The translations under genes were made by a program, and so were the position numbers. From Mycolicibacterium sp. CR10 (GTDB lineage Bacteria > Actinomycetota > Actinomycetes > Mycobacteriales > Mycobacteriaceae): a DNA stretch of 64,000 bases. The stretch lies in the NCBI RefSeq assembly GCF_005222675.1, contig NZ_STGE01000006.1:62001-126000 (forward strand). The letters run 5' to 3'. Shown here piece after piece: positions 51,577 to 59,922 of the stretch (position 1 is the stretch's first letter; each line of letters begins with the position of its first letter). The notes beneath the pieces are model-generated. The model ran no database searches. It was not told where the DNA came from and was given only the letters and a program-made list of their open reading frames with translations.

Positions 51577-52357
51577 GCGCCATATCCTGCCTGATGGTCT
51601 CGCCGGCCATCTGATCCACCCGGTACACGCCGCGTTCCACCAGAGGCAACGTCCGCAGCCGCCGCTCCAGGTGCCACTGCAGGTGCGCGGCGACAAGTCC
51701 GCTGGCCTGGCTGCGGTGCTGCAACGACGACGCCTCCGCATGCTCCCAGTCACCGTCGTGGAGTGCGGCCATCAGATCCAGCACACCCTGCGGGGGCGTC
51801 GCCGAACCGGACGGCCTGCAGTGCACGCACACACTTCCGCCCGCTGCGATGTTGAAGGCGCGGTGCGGGCCCGGGGCCGCGCAGCGGGCGCATTCGATCA
51901 GCGACGGCGCCCACCCGGTGATCCCCATCGCGCGCAGCAGGTAGGCATCCAGGACGAGTTCCCGGGGACGGCCGCCGTCGGCCACCGCACGCAGCGCGGC
52001 CACGGTCAGCCTGTGCAGCGCCGGGGCGGGGGCGCGTTCCTCACCTGCGAGCCGCTCGGCGGTTTCCAGCACCGCGCAGGCACAGGTGTAGCGGCCGTAG
52101 TCGCTGACGATGTCCGAGGCGAACGCGTCGATCGCCTGGACCTGCGTGACGATGTCCAGATTGCGGCCCGGGTACAGCTGAACATCGATGTGCGCGAACG
52201 GTTCCAGCCTCGCCCCGAACTTGCTGCGGGTACGCCGCACCCCCTTGGCCACCGCCCGCACCAGACCATGATCACGCGTGAGCAGGGTCACGATTCGGTC
52301 GGCTTCGCCGAGCTTGTGCTGGCGCAACACCACCGCTCGGTCCCGATACAGACGCAT
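51509..52357 (-). CDS. recO: DNA repair protein RecO
   Basis: The 282-residue protein has an N-terminal OB fold ([39 protein letters not shown]) and a helical C-terminal domain with a four-Cys zinc site (ECARCAAPG and VCVHCRPSG). RecO anneals DNA and loads RecA with RecR. The C-terminal tail of about 20 residues lies over the start of uppS. The order recO-uppS matches M. tuberculosis Rv2362c-Rv2361c. Confidence 0.95.
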   Translation of the reverse strand: MRLYRDRAVVLRQHKLGEADRIVTLLTRDHGLVRAVAKGVRRTRSKFGARLEPFAHIDVQLYPGRNLDIVTQVQAIDAFASDIVSDYGRYTCACAVLETAERLAGEERAPAPALHRLTVAALRAVADGGRPRELVLDAYLLRAMGITGWAPSLIECARCAAPGPHRAFNIAAGGSVCVHCRPSGSATPPQGVLDLMAALHDGDWEHAEASSLQHRSQASGLVAAHLQWHLERRLRTLPLVERGVYRVDQMAGETIRQDMAHGNGTDRVADGEEPLPAAAPGA

Positions 52358-52420
52358 TAAGGAAGTCTCTCACTGCCAACCGACGAAAACCGCTCCGCAG
52401 CGCCGATACTCTCGTAAGCG

Positions 52421-53941
52421 ATGGCCGAAACTCCTCCCCTCCGCGGCCGGAAGGCCCCTCGGTTCCCCACCCTGACCTTCCAGCTCTACCAGCTGGCCAG
52501 TGGCGCCGCCACGTCCGCCGACCTTGTCGGCGAGTCACTGCAGGCCATCGAGGCCAGCCAGACAACCCTCAACGCCTTCCGCGTCGTGCTCAACGAGCAG
52601 GCCACCGCCGACGCGATGGCCGCTGACCGCAAACGCGAAGCGGGCCAAGATATTTCACGTTTCCCGTTGCTGGGCATCCCGATCGCGGTGAAGGACGACG
52701 TCGACGTCGCCGGCGTGCCCACCCGCTTCGGCGCCGACGGCGAGGTGCGGATCGCCGACAGCGACGCCGAGGTGGTCCGGCGGCTGCGCGCCGCAGGGGC
52801 GGTCATCGTCGGCAAGACCAACACCTGCGAACTGGGTCAGTGGCCGTTCACCAGCGGATCCGCATTCGGACACACCCGCAACCCGTGGTCACGGGAACAC
52901 ACCCCCGGTGGTTCATCCGGCGGGAGCGCGGCCGCCGTGGCGGCGGGCCTGGTGGCGGCGGCCATCGGCTCCGATGGCGCGGGCAGCGTACGCATCCCGG
53001 CAGCCTGGACGCACCTGGTCGGCATCAAGCCCCAGCGCGGACGCATCTCGACCTGGCCGCTACCAGAAGCGTTCAACGGAATCACCGTCAACGGTGTGCT
53101 GGCGCGGACCGTGGCCGATGCGGCCCTGGTGCTCGACGCGGCGTCGGGCAACGCCCCCGGCGACCTCCACAAGCCGCCGCCCGTGCAGGCGTCGGACTAT
53201 GTCTCCCGCGCGCCGGGGCCACTGCGGATTGCGCTGTCCACGAAGTTTCCGTTCAGCGGCTTCCGGGCCACCCTGCACCCCGAGATCCTCTCGGCGATGG
53301 AGGCCGTCGCCGAGCAGCTCGAACAGCTCGGCCACACGATCCTGGCGGCCGACCCGGACTACGACCTGCGGATGTCGTGGAGCTTCCTGGCCCGTTCCAC
53401 CTCGGGCATCCCGGAGTGGATCGACCGCCTGGGCCGCGACGTGACGCTCGACAAACGCACCTTGTCCAACGCCCGGATGGGCCGATTGCTGTCACAGCAT
53501 GTGCTGCGCAAGGCCCGCGCGCACGAGGCGGCGTCGCACCGGCGGGTCGGGTGGATCTTCAACCTGGCCGACGTCGTGCTTGCGCCGACGACCGCCCAAC
53601 CACCGCCCAAGGTCGACGCGTTCGACCATCTGGGCGGGCTGGCCACCGACCGCACGATGATTCGCGCCTGCCCGGCGACGTGGCCCTGGAACCTGCTCGG
53701 CTGGCCGTCGATCAACGTCCCCGCGGGGTTCACCTCCGACGGCCTGCCCATCGGGGTTCAGTTGATGGGCCCGGCGCACAGCGAACCGCTGCTGGTGTCG
53801 CTGGCCGCGGCGCTCGAGGCCATCAACGGCTGGTCTTCGCGCGAACCGGAGAACTGGTGGGATTCCCGTCGGCCGGTGGCCGACACGGATCTCACAGCGA
53901 ATCTGGCCGCTCCGCACTCCGTGGCCGACGAGGTCGCGTAA
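52421..53941 (+). CDS. Amidase (amidase signature family)
   Basis: The 506-residue protein has the amidase signature: a catalytic Lys in IPIAVKDDVDVAG, the Gly/Ser loop GGSSGGSAAAVAAGLVAA and the nucleophile region SDGAGSVRIPAAW, giving the Ser-cisSer-Lys triad. It hydrolyses carboxamides; the natural substrate is unknown. It lies where M. tuberculosis has amiA2 (Rv2363), divergent from recO. The ATG at 52421 is near the divergent start (63 bp). Confidence 0.93.
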   Translation: MAETPPLRGRKAPRFPTLTFQLYQLASGAATSADLVGESLQAIEASQTTLNAFRVVLNEQATADAMAADRKREAGQDISRFPLLGIPIAVKDDVDVAGVPTRFGADGEVRIADSDAEVVRRLRAAGAVIVGKTNTCELGQWPFTSGSAFGHTRNPWSREHTPGGSSGGSAAAVAAGLVAAAIGSDGAGSVRIPAAWTHLVGIKPQRGRISTWPLPEAFNGITVNGVLARTVADAALVLDAASGNAPGDLHKPPPVQASDYVSRAPGPLRIALSTKFPFSGFRATLHPEILSAMEAVAEQLEQLGHTILAADPDYDLRMSWSFLARSTSGIPEWIDRLGRDVTLDKRTLSNARMGRLLSQHVLRKARAHEAASHRRVGWIFNLADVVLAPTTAQPPPKVDAFDHLGGLATDRTMIRACPATWPWNLLGWPSINVPAGFTSDGLPIGVQLMGPAHSEPLLVSLAAALEAINGWSSREPENWWDSRRPVADTDLTANLAAPHSVADEVA

Positions 53942-53951
53942 TGTCCCGGCT

Positions 53952-54437
53952 GTGACCGTCAGCAAGTGTGTGCGCGCCCTGCCCGCTGTGGCGCTGGTGG
54001 GCGCCGCGATCGCGGGCATGCCGAACGCTCAAGCGGACAACCGGCGGCTCAACGAGAGCGTCGTCGTCAACGTCTACACGATCCAGCAGCACAACGACTG
54101 CCCCACCGAGATCGAGATCAATCCGCAGCTCAGGCTGGCGGCGCAGTGGCACACCAATGACGTGCTCAACAACCGCGCGCTCGACGGCGACATCGGGTCC
54201 GACGGGTCGACCACGCAGGACCGCGCCAACCGGGCCGGCTTCGTGGGCACCGTCGCCGAGACCGTCGCGATCAACCCCGCCCTGGCGATCAGCGGCGTCG
54301 AGATCATGAACCGGTGGTACTACCGCCCCGATTACATGGCGATCATGTCGAACTGCGCGAACACCCAGATCGGCGTCTGGTCGGAGAGCCTCCTGGACCG
54401 CACCGTGGTGGTCGCGGTCTACGGCCAGCCCGGCTGA
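53952..54437 (+). CDS. Secreted CAP-domain (SCP-like) protein
   Basis: The 161-residue precursor has a signal peptide ending AQA/DNR (residue 28). The mature part shows CAP marks: LRLAAQWHTNDVLNN with the conserved His, AGFVGTVAETVA with the Glu, and NRWYYRPDYMAIMSNCANTQ before IGVWSE. Two cysteines may pair. CAP proteins bind lipids or have other extracellular roles. The GTG at 53952 lies 10 bp after the amidase stop, so they may be co-transcribed. Confidence 0.82.
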   Translation: MTVSKCVRALPAVALVGAAIAGMPNAQADNRRLNESVVVNVYTIQQHNDCPTEIEINPQLRLAAQWHTNDVLNNRALDGDIGSDGSTTQDRANRAGFVGTVAETVAINPALAISGVEIMNRWYYRPDYMAIMSNCANTQIGVWSESLLDRTVVVAVYGQPG

Positions 54438-54469
54438 CACCCACTTCGCCACTCTGTCACCGCGAGATT

Positions 54470-54487
54470 GCAGTAGTGCACTACTGC
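54470..54487. promoter_or_regulatory. 18-bp perfect palindrome
   Basis: GCAGTAGTGCACTACTGC reads the same on both strands; flanks extend it by further matches (GATT and GATC arms with one mismatch). It lies 32 bases after the CAP gene and 96 bases before the next gene. It may be a hairpin terminator or an operator. Confidence 0.55.
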
Positions 54488-54583
54488 GATCGGTGCGCCG
54501 TGGCCCCCCGACGATTCCTGTAGCGAAGCGCTGCAGCTCGTTCGAGCGGCCGGTTTCGCCCTGACATCGCGGAGGGAATGGTC

Positions 54584-55555
54584 ATGGGCAACACAATGGG
54601 CTCGTCGCGCGGTTCTTTCAGGTCCCGCATTACCGCTGGCGGGGCCGTCACCGCCGCCGGCGTCCTCGCAGTCGGTCTCTTCACTGCACCGCCCGAGACC
54701 CCGCCGACAGCGGCCATTGTCCGGGCGACTGATGTTCGGACGGTCCAGCTTGCGGCAGCCACGCAGCCCGTGATGACGCCGCCCGAAGCGGCTCTCGAGC
54801 TGTCCACTATCCCGGTCGCCGGAAACGGCCTACCCGAAGCCGAGGCCGTCGTCATCACCCCGCCCACATCCCGGACGACGGCACCGGAAGCCACCCTCGA
54901 TGAAGGCTCACCGGCCCTTTGGCTCTTGCAGCCGCTCTACGACTTCGGACAACTGTTGCCAGTGGCGTGGCAGCAGTACTACTACGTGCTCTTCTGGAGC
55001 CCGGTGGCGATTGTCGTGACGTTGGTGATCACGGCAGTCGAGAACACTGTCAAGGCCGTTCTCGGGCTGTTCGGCATCAGTGTGCCGGCCACAGCCGCAT
55101 TGACTTCCGAGCCTTCCGAGCCGAGGACCGCGAGCGCTGCAGCTACCCGCGAAGCACCGGGGAGTGAGTCGACGCCGGGCAACCTCGCCTCCGAGGAGAC
55201 GACGTCGCCCGGTCACGACGGCGACGTCGAGCCGACGCCAACGGACACCACGCACGCGACGCAGCCGACGGAGCCGGCCGAGGAGGCGGCCGCACCCACC
55301 GAGGTGGGCGACACCCTGTCGACGGAACTCGATGTCGAGGCCGAGGCGTCGATGGACGCGGACGATCCGACCGCCGACGCCACCGCAGCCGAGACCGACG
55401 AGCCATCCGACAGCGCCTCGACATCCGAGACATCGGAGCCGGAATCGACGGAGGCGAAGGACGAGTCACAGTCACCAGATCCGGCGGCCGACGAGGACGA
55501 TGGCTCGGCTGCAGATGACAGCGGTTCTCCGGACGGCGACTCCGCCGACGACTAG
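54584..55555 (+). CDS. Exported protein with membrane-like segment and acidic C-terminal tail
   Basis: The protein is 323 residues from the ATG at 54584, 7-8 bases after GGAGGG. A signal-like segment near residues 18-35 (VTAAGVLAVGLFTA) is followed by a Pro/Thr/Ala-rich part, a hydrophobic core at about 105-165 (WLLQPLYDFGQLLPVAWQQY, WSPVAIVVTLVITAVENTVK) and a tail of about 140 residues dominated by Asp, Glu, Ala, Thr and Ser. The plan is the same as for 21700-22854. The hydrophobic part may anchor it in the envelope. No enzyme motif. Confidence 0.75.
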   Translation: MGNTMGSSRGSFRSRITAGGAVTAAGVLAVGLFTAPPETPPTAAIVRATDVRTVQLAAATQPVMTPPEAALELSTIPVAGNGLPEAEAVVITPPTSRTTAPEATLDEGSPALWLLQPLYDFGQLLPVAWQQYYYVLFWSPVAIVVTLVITAVENTVKAVLGLFGISVPATAALTSEPSEPRTASAAATREAPGSESTPGNLASEETTSPGHDGDVEPTPTDTTHATQPTEPAEEAAAPTEVGDTLSTELDVEAEASMDADDPTADATAAETDEPSDSASTSETSEPESTEAKDESQSPDPAADEDDGSAADDSGSPDGDSADD

Positions 55556-55580
55556 GTCGGCGACCCCACCATCCAGGACT

Positions 55581-55635
55581 GGCGATTTCGGCGTACTTGG
55601 TCACGCTCACCGCGACCAACTACGCCGAAATCGCC
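55581..55635. terminator. Long hairpin between convergent genes (possible bidirectional terminator)
   Basis: GGCGATTTCGGCGTA-C-TTGGTC (55581-55602) pairs with GACCAA-C-TACGCCGAAATCGCC (55614-55635), a 21-bp stem with one C-C mismatch and an 11-base loop. It starts 25 bases after one stop and ends one base before the era stop codon, so it could stop transcription from both sides. Confidence 0.75.
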
Positions 55636-55636
55636 G

Positions 55637-56557
55637 TCAGAAGCCTAGGCGGCCAAGCTGTTTGGGGTCACGCTGCCAATTCTTGGCGATCTTGACGCGC
55701 AGATCCAGATACACCTTGGTGCCGAGCAGCTTCTCGATCTGCAGCCGGGAAGCGGTGCCCACCTCGCGGAGGCGGGCGCCACCCTTGCCGATCACGATGC
55801 CCTTCTGGGAGTCGCGTTCCACATAGATGATGGCGTGCACGTCGATCAGAGGCTGATCGTCCGGACGCCCCGGCCGTTCCTCGATCTCGTCGATGACCAC
55901 GGCCAGGGAATGCGGCAGCTCGTCGCGGACCCCCTCGAGCGCTGCTTCGCGGATCAGCTCCGCCATCAGCGTCTCCTCGGGCTCGTCGGTGAGTTCACCG
56001 TCGGGGTAGAACGCCGGGCCCGGCGGCAACTGCGCGGCGAGCAGCTCGATCAGCACGTCGAGTTGTTCACCAGATGTAGCCGACACGGGCACGACGTCGG
56101 AGGTGGGTCCGATGAGCTCGCTGACCGCCATCAGCTGCCCGGCGATCATGTCCTTGGACACCTTGTCGATCTTCGTGACGATCCCGATCAGCGTCGTCCT
56201 CGGTGCGACAGCGCGGATCTGCTCGACGATCCACCGGTCCCCGGGTCCGATCTTCTCGTCGGCCGGGATGCACAGCCCGATCACGTCCACCTCGGAATAG
56301 GTGTTCTTCACCAGCTCGTTGAGTCGCTGCCCCAGCAGTGTCCGCGGACGGTGAAGCCCGGGAGTGTCGACCAGCACGATCTGAAAGTCGTCGCGGTGCA
56401 CGATGCCCCGGATGGTGTGCCGGGTGGTCTGCGGCCGGTTCGAGGTGATCGCCACCTTGGTACCGACCAGCGCGTTGGTGAGCGTCGACTTGCCGGTGTT
56501 CGGCCTGCCGACGAAACACACGAAGCCCGAACGGAATTCGCCCGTCGGGGTGGTCAC
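55637..56557 (-). CDS. era: GTPase Era
   Basis: The 306-residue protein has a GTPase domain with G1 GRPNTGKST (residues 17-25), G3 VDTPGLH and G4 VTKID, followed by a C-terminal KH domain (GIVIGKGGARLREVG). Era binds 16S rRNA near its 3' end and helps assemble the small subunit. The start is GTG. It follows the deaminase-like gene in the phoH-ybeY-corC-era cluster, which also handles rRNA processing (YbeY). Confidence 0.96.
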   Translation of the reverse strand: MTTPTGEFRSGFVCFVGRPNTGKSTLTNALVGTKVAITSNRPQTTRHTIRGIVHRDDFQIVLVDTPGLHRPRTLLGQRLNELVKNTYSEVDVIGLCIPADEKIGPGDRWIVEQIRAVAPRTTLIGIVTKIDKVSKDMIAGQLMAVSELIGPTSDVVPVSATSGEQLDVLIELLAAQLPPGPAFYPDGELTDEPEETLMAELIREAALEGVRDELPHSLAVVIDEIEERPGRPDDQPLIDVHAIIYVERDSQKGIVIGKGGARLREVGTASRLQIEKLLGTKVYLDLRVKIAKNWQRDPKQLGRLGF

Positions 56558-56624
56558 TGCTCGCCCAGACTGCGCAGGGATCGCGATTTCGGCGGATTCT
56601 GCGATCTGTGCGCAGTCTCGGCGC

Positions 56625-56951
56625 TCACAGCGGCGCGCCGGCCCGGTCGGTCACGATGAGCGCGGCGTCGGCGGACAGCTCCCGCACTGCCGCGACGCCC
56701 TGATCGTCGGCCGATCCGCCCACCAGCACGGCGGCCTCGAGCCCGGTGGCGCCGCTGGACACTGCCGCCGCGACCGCAGCCTGCAGCGCCGTCAACGGCA
56801 GAGCCGTCAACGTGACCGGGGCCCCGGCGTAGGTGCGCCCGTCGGCGTCGCGGACGGCCGCGCCGCTCGTCGCCTCGGCCCGGGCCATCGCGCCGCGGGC
56901 AAGAACCACCAGCTTCGCGTCCTCATCAGTCAAGGGGTCCAGCGCAGTCAT
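56625..56951 (-). CDS. Cytidine deaminase-like protein (Rv2365c-like)
   Basis: The 108-residue protein aligns in outline with the cytidine deaminase fold: [40 protein letters not shown] and [17 protein letters not shown]. The zinc-binding His-Ala-Glu and Pro-Cys-x2-Cys motifs are absent, so it is unlikely to deaminate. It overlaps the corC-like gene by 4 bp and stands where Rv2365c stands in M. tuberculosis. It may be a structural partner in the cluster. Confidence 0.75.
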   Translation of the reverse strand: MTALDPLTDEDAKLVVLARGAMARAEATSGAAVRDADGRTYAGAPVTLTALPLTALQAAVAAAVSSGATGLEAAVLVGGSADDQGVAAVRELSADAALIVTDRAGAPL

Positions 56952-58258
56952 TCGCGGTCATCTCCGTTGTCTCTGTCGCCTTCGGGGTCCTGCTCGGCGG
57001 GGCTGACGAGCACGGTGCCGATCCGGACGCGCCCCCGCGGGTCCGGGCCGCCTTCGGCGAGCAGCCGCAGCCCATCCCACGTCACCTCGGCACCGGGCAG
57101 CGGGACGCGTCCGAGCTCGAAGGCGACCAGACCTCCCACGGTGTCGACATCGAGGTCCTCATTGAACTCAACGTCGTAGAGCTCGCTGAGATCTTCGATC
57201 GGCAGCCGGGCCGACACCCGGTAGGACCGATCCCCCAGATCCTCGATGGGAGCGACCTCGTCGGTGTCGTACTCATCCGCGATCTCCCCGACGATCTCCT
57301 CGAGCACATCCTCGATCGTCACCAGGCCTGCGATCGCACCGTATTCGTCGACCAGCAGCACCATGTGGACCCGGTCGAGCTGCATCTCCCGGAGCAGTGC
57401 GTCTAGAGGCTTGGAGTCGGGGACAAACGCCGCCTTGCGCATCACGTCGGACACCGCGGTGTCCCGGCCGCCGTTGGTCGAATAGTAGGTGCGCTGCACC
57501 AGGTCCTTCAGATACACGACGCCGACGACGTCGTCGACGTTCTCGCCGATCACCGGGATCCGGGAGTGCCCGCTGCGCACCGCCAACGACGTGGCCTGGC
57601 CGGCGGTCTTGTCGCTTTCGATCCACACCATCTCGGTGCGCGGCACCATTACCTCGCGGGCGGGTGTGTCGCCGAGTTCGAACACGGACTGGATCATCCG
57701 GCGTTCGTCGTCGGCCACCACGCCGCGCTGCTGGGCCAGGTCGACGACCTCGCGCAGCTCGATCTCGGAAGCGAACGGGCCGTTGCGGAATCCGCGGCCC
57801 GGGGTCAGCGCATTGCCCAGCAACACGAGCAATCGGCTCACCGGAAGCAACAGAACCGAGATCGTCTGCAGCGGAAGGGCGGTGAGCAACGCGATGGTGT
57901 AGGCGTTTTGCCTGCCCACCGTGCGCGGCCCGACCCCGATCGCCACGAAGCTGACCACCACCATGATCGCGGCGGCGGCGACCAGCCCCCACGTCACACC
58001 GAGGCCACCGTCGAGGTAGGCCGCCAGCAGCACGGTCGCACTGACCTCGCAGGTGATGCGGAGCAGCACAATGAGATTGATGTAGCGGGGCCGCTCGACC
58101 ATCACCCTGGCCAGGCGCACCGCACCGGGACGTTCGTCGCGGACGAGTTCCTCGACACGCGCCATCGACACCGTGCTCAACGCAGCGTCGATGGCCGCGA
58201 ACAATCCGCCGAAGGCGACCAGCACGATGGCGCTGATCAATTGACCGATGGGGCTCAC
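56948..58258 (-). CDS. CorC/HlyC-type protein with DUF21 and CBS domains
   Basis: The protein is 436 residues from the GTG at 58258, which overlaps the ybeY stop by 4 bp. A DUF21 membrane domain (about four segments, residues 1-185) is followed by a CBS pair ([60 protein letters not shown]) and a CorC_HlyC C-terminal domain. Such proteins are linked to Mg/Co efflux or magnesium homeostasis. The equivalent is Rv2366c. The longer reading from 58351 is ybeY out of frame. Confidence 0.92.
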   Translation of the reverse strand: MSPIGQLISAIVLVAFGGLFAAIDAALSTVSMARVEELVRDERPGAVRLARVMVERPRYINLIVLLRITCEVSATVLLAAYLDGGLGVTWGLVAAAAIMVVVSFVAIGVGPRTVGRQNAYTIALLTALPLQTISVLLLPVSRLLVLLGNALTPGRGFRNGPFASEIELREVVDLAQQRGVVADDERRMIQSVFELGDTPAREVMVPRTEMVWIESDKTAGQATSLAVRSGHSRIPVIGENVDDVVGVVYLKDLVQRTYYSTNGGRDTAVSDVMRKAAFVPDSKPLDALLREMQLDRVHMVLLVDEYGAIAGLVTIEDVLEEIVGEIADEYDTDEVAPIEDLGDRSYRVSARLPIEDLSELYDVEFNEDLDVDTVGGLVAFELGRVPLPGAEVTWDGLRLLAEGGPDPRGRVRIGTVLVSPAEQDPEGDRDNGDDRE

Positions 58259-58791
58259 GGTTCGTCGAACAGTCGCGACTCGTCCACCAGCCGGCGGTCC
58301 TTCTCGGTCTGCCGATCCTGGTGGTAGGCCTCGACCTGTTCTGCCACCCACTCTTCGAGCAGCTGCCGCTGCAGCGCGAACATCTCTTTTTCCTCGTCGG
58401 GTTCTGCGTGGTCATAGCCCAGCAGGTGCAGCACTCCGTGCACCGTGAGCAGCGCCAGTTCCTGACCCAGGTTGTGGCCGGCATCGGCGGCTTGTTTGGC
58501 GGCGAACTCGGGACACAACACGATGTCTCCGAGCATCGACGGCCCGGACTCCGGTGCGTCCGGCCGACCGCCGGGCTCGAGCTCGTCCATGGGAAAGCTC
58601 ATGACGTCGGTCGGACCGGGCAGATCCATCCACCGCATGTGCAGGTCGGCCATCGCCGCGGTGTCCAGCAGCACCATCGACAGCTCGGCGGCCGGGTTGA
58701 CGTCCATCTTGCGGATGACGAATTGGGCGACGCTGATCAGTTCCTCTTCGGAAACGTCGACGCCGGATTCGTTGGCAACTTCGATGCTCAT
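58255..58791 (-). CDS. ybeY: Endoribonuclease YbeY (rRNA maturation factor)
   Basis: The 178-residue protein has the zinc motif H-x3-H-x5-H in [14 protein letters not shown] and the usual [12 protein letters not shown] segment. YbeY takes part in 16S rRNA 3'-end maturation and ribosome quality control, often with Era, whose gene is nearby. It follows phoH after 11 bp. The N-terminus [11 protein letters not shown] is typical. Confidence 0.95.
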   Translation of the reverse strand: MSIEVANESGVDVSEEELISVAQFVIRKMDVNPAAELSMVLLDTAAMADLHMRWMDLPGPTDVMSFPMDELEPGGRPDAPESGPSMLGDIVLCPEFAAKQAADAGHNLGQELALLTVHGVLHLLGYDHAEPDEEKEMFALQRQLLEEWVAEQVEAYHQDRQTEKDRRLVDESRLFDEP

Positions 58792-58802
58792 AGGGCTTTC
58801 CG

Positions 58803-59858
58803 CTACCGCCTCGGCCTGCCCGTTGCGCGCCGCTGGGCGCGGTTCATCTCCGTCGGCGCCTCGGCTCGGGCGTACGCGTCGACGATCTCGGACACCAGGC
58901 GGTGACGGACCACGTCGGCACTGGTGAGCTCGGCGAAGTGAATGTCGTCGATGCCGTCGAGCGTCCGCATCGCCGAGCGCAGTCCGGAGGCGGCTCCACC
59001 CGGAAGATCGACCTGCGTGATATCGCCTGTCACAACGATTTTCGAGCCAAACCCCAGGCGCGTCAGGAACATCTTCATCTGCTCGGCGGTGGTGTTCTGC
59101 GCCTCGTCGAGGATGATGAACGCGTCGTTGAGACTTCTTCCGCGCATGTATGCCAGTGGCGCCACCTCGATCACGCCCGCGCTCATCAGCTTCGGAATCA
59201 GCTCGGGGTCCATCATGTCGTGCAGCGCGTCGTAGAGAGGGCGCAGGTACGGGTCGATCTTCTCGCTCAGCGTCCCCGGCAGAAAGCCAAGGCGCTCACC
59301 GGCTTCCACCGCTGGGCGGGTCAGGATGATCCGGCTGACCTTCTTGGTCTGCAGCGCATCGACGGCTTTGGCCATCGCCAGATACGTCTTGCCGGTGCCC
59401 GCCGGCCCGATACCGAACACGATGGTGTGGGCATCGATCGCATCGACGTAGCGCTTCTGGTTCAGCGTCTTGGGCCGGATCGTCTTGCCACGCCGCGACA
59501 GGATGTCCAGCGTCAGGACCTCGGCCGGCGACTCCTCGACCGCGCCCGTCAGCATGGCCACGCTGTGCCGCACCGCGTCCGGCGTCAGCGTCTGACCACT
59601 GGCAACGATCTCGATCAGCTCGGACAGCGCCCGCTCGGCCAGCGCGACGTCCGCGGGCTGACCCGACAGGGTGATCGCGTTCCCGCGCGCGTGGATGTCG
59701 GCGGTCAGGAGGCGTTCGAGTGCGCGCAGGTTCTCGTCAGAGGAACCGAGCAGGCCAACGACGAGGTCGGGCGGAACAGTCAGGCTGCTGCGGACCACCG
59801 ATGGTGTTTCGGATCGATTCGGGGCGTCCGAGGCGGCGTTCGTCTCGCGGGGCGTCAC
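58803..59858 (-). CDS. phoH: PhoH family ATPase (PhoH1)
   Basis: The 351-residue protein has an N-terminal KH-like part and a PhoH ATPase domain with Walker [12 protein letters not shown], Walker [12 protein letters not shown] and the sensor-like [12 protein letters not shown]. It belongs to the short PhoH (PhoH1, Rv2368c-like) group without PIN domain. Role is probably in RNA metabolism; in many bacteria it is paired with ybeY, as here. The start is GTG at 59858. Confidence 0.95.
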   Translation of the reverse strand: MTPRETNAASDAPNRSETPSVVRSSLTVPPDLVVGLLGSSDENLRALERLLTADIHARGNAITLSGQPADVALAERALSELIEIVASGQTLTPDAVRHSVAMLTGAVEESPAEVLTLDILSRRGKTIRPKTLNQKRYVDAIDAHTIVFGIGPAGTGKTYLAMAKAVDALQTKKVSRIILTRPAVEAGERLGFLPGTLSEKIDPYLRPLYDALHDMMDPELIPKLMSAGVIEVAPLAYMRGRSLNDAFIILDEAQNTTAEQMKMFLTRLGFGSKIVVTGDITQVDLPGGAASGLRSAMRTLDGIDDIHFAELTSADVVRHRLVSEIVDAYARAEAPTEMNRAQRRATGRPRR

Positions 59859-59922
59859 GTGGGGTTTTCTGCCTGCTTTCTGTTCCGGCCGGATGAAATC
59901 CCCAGTTTACCGCCGGCCGCCG

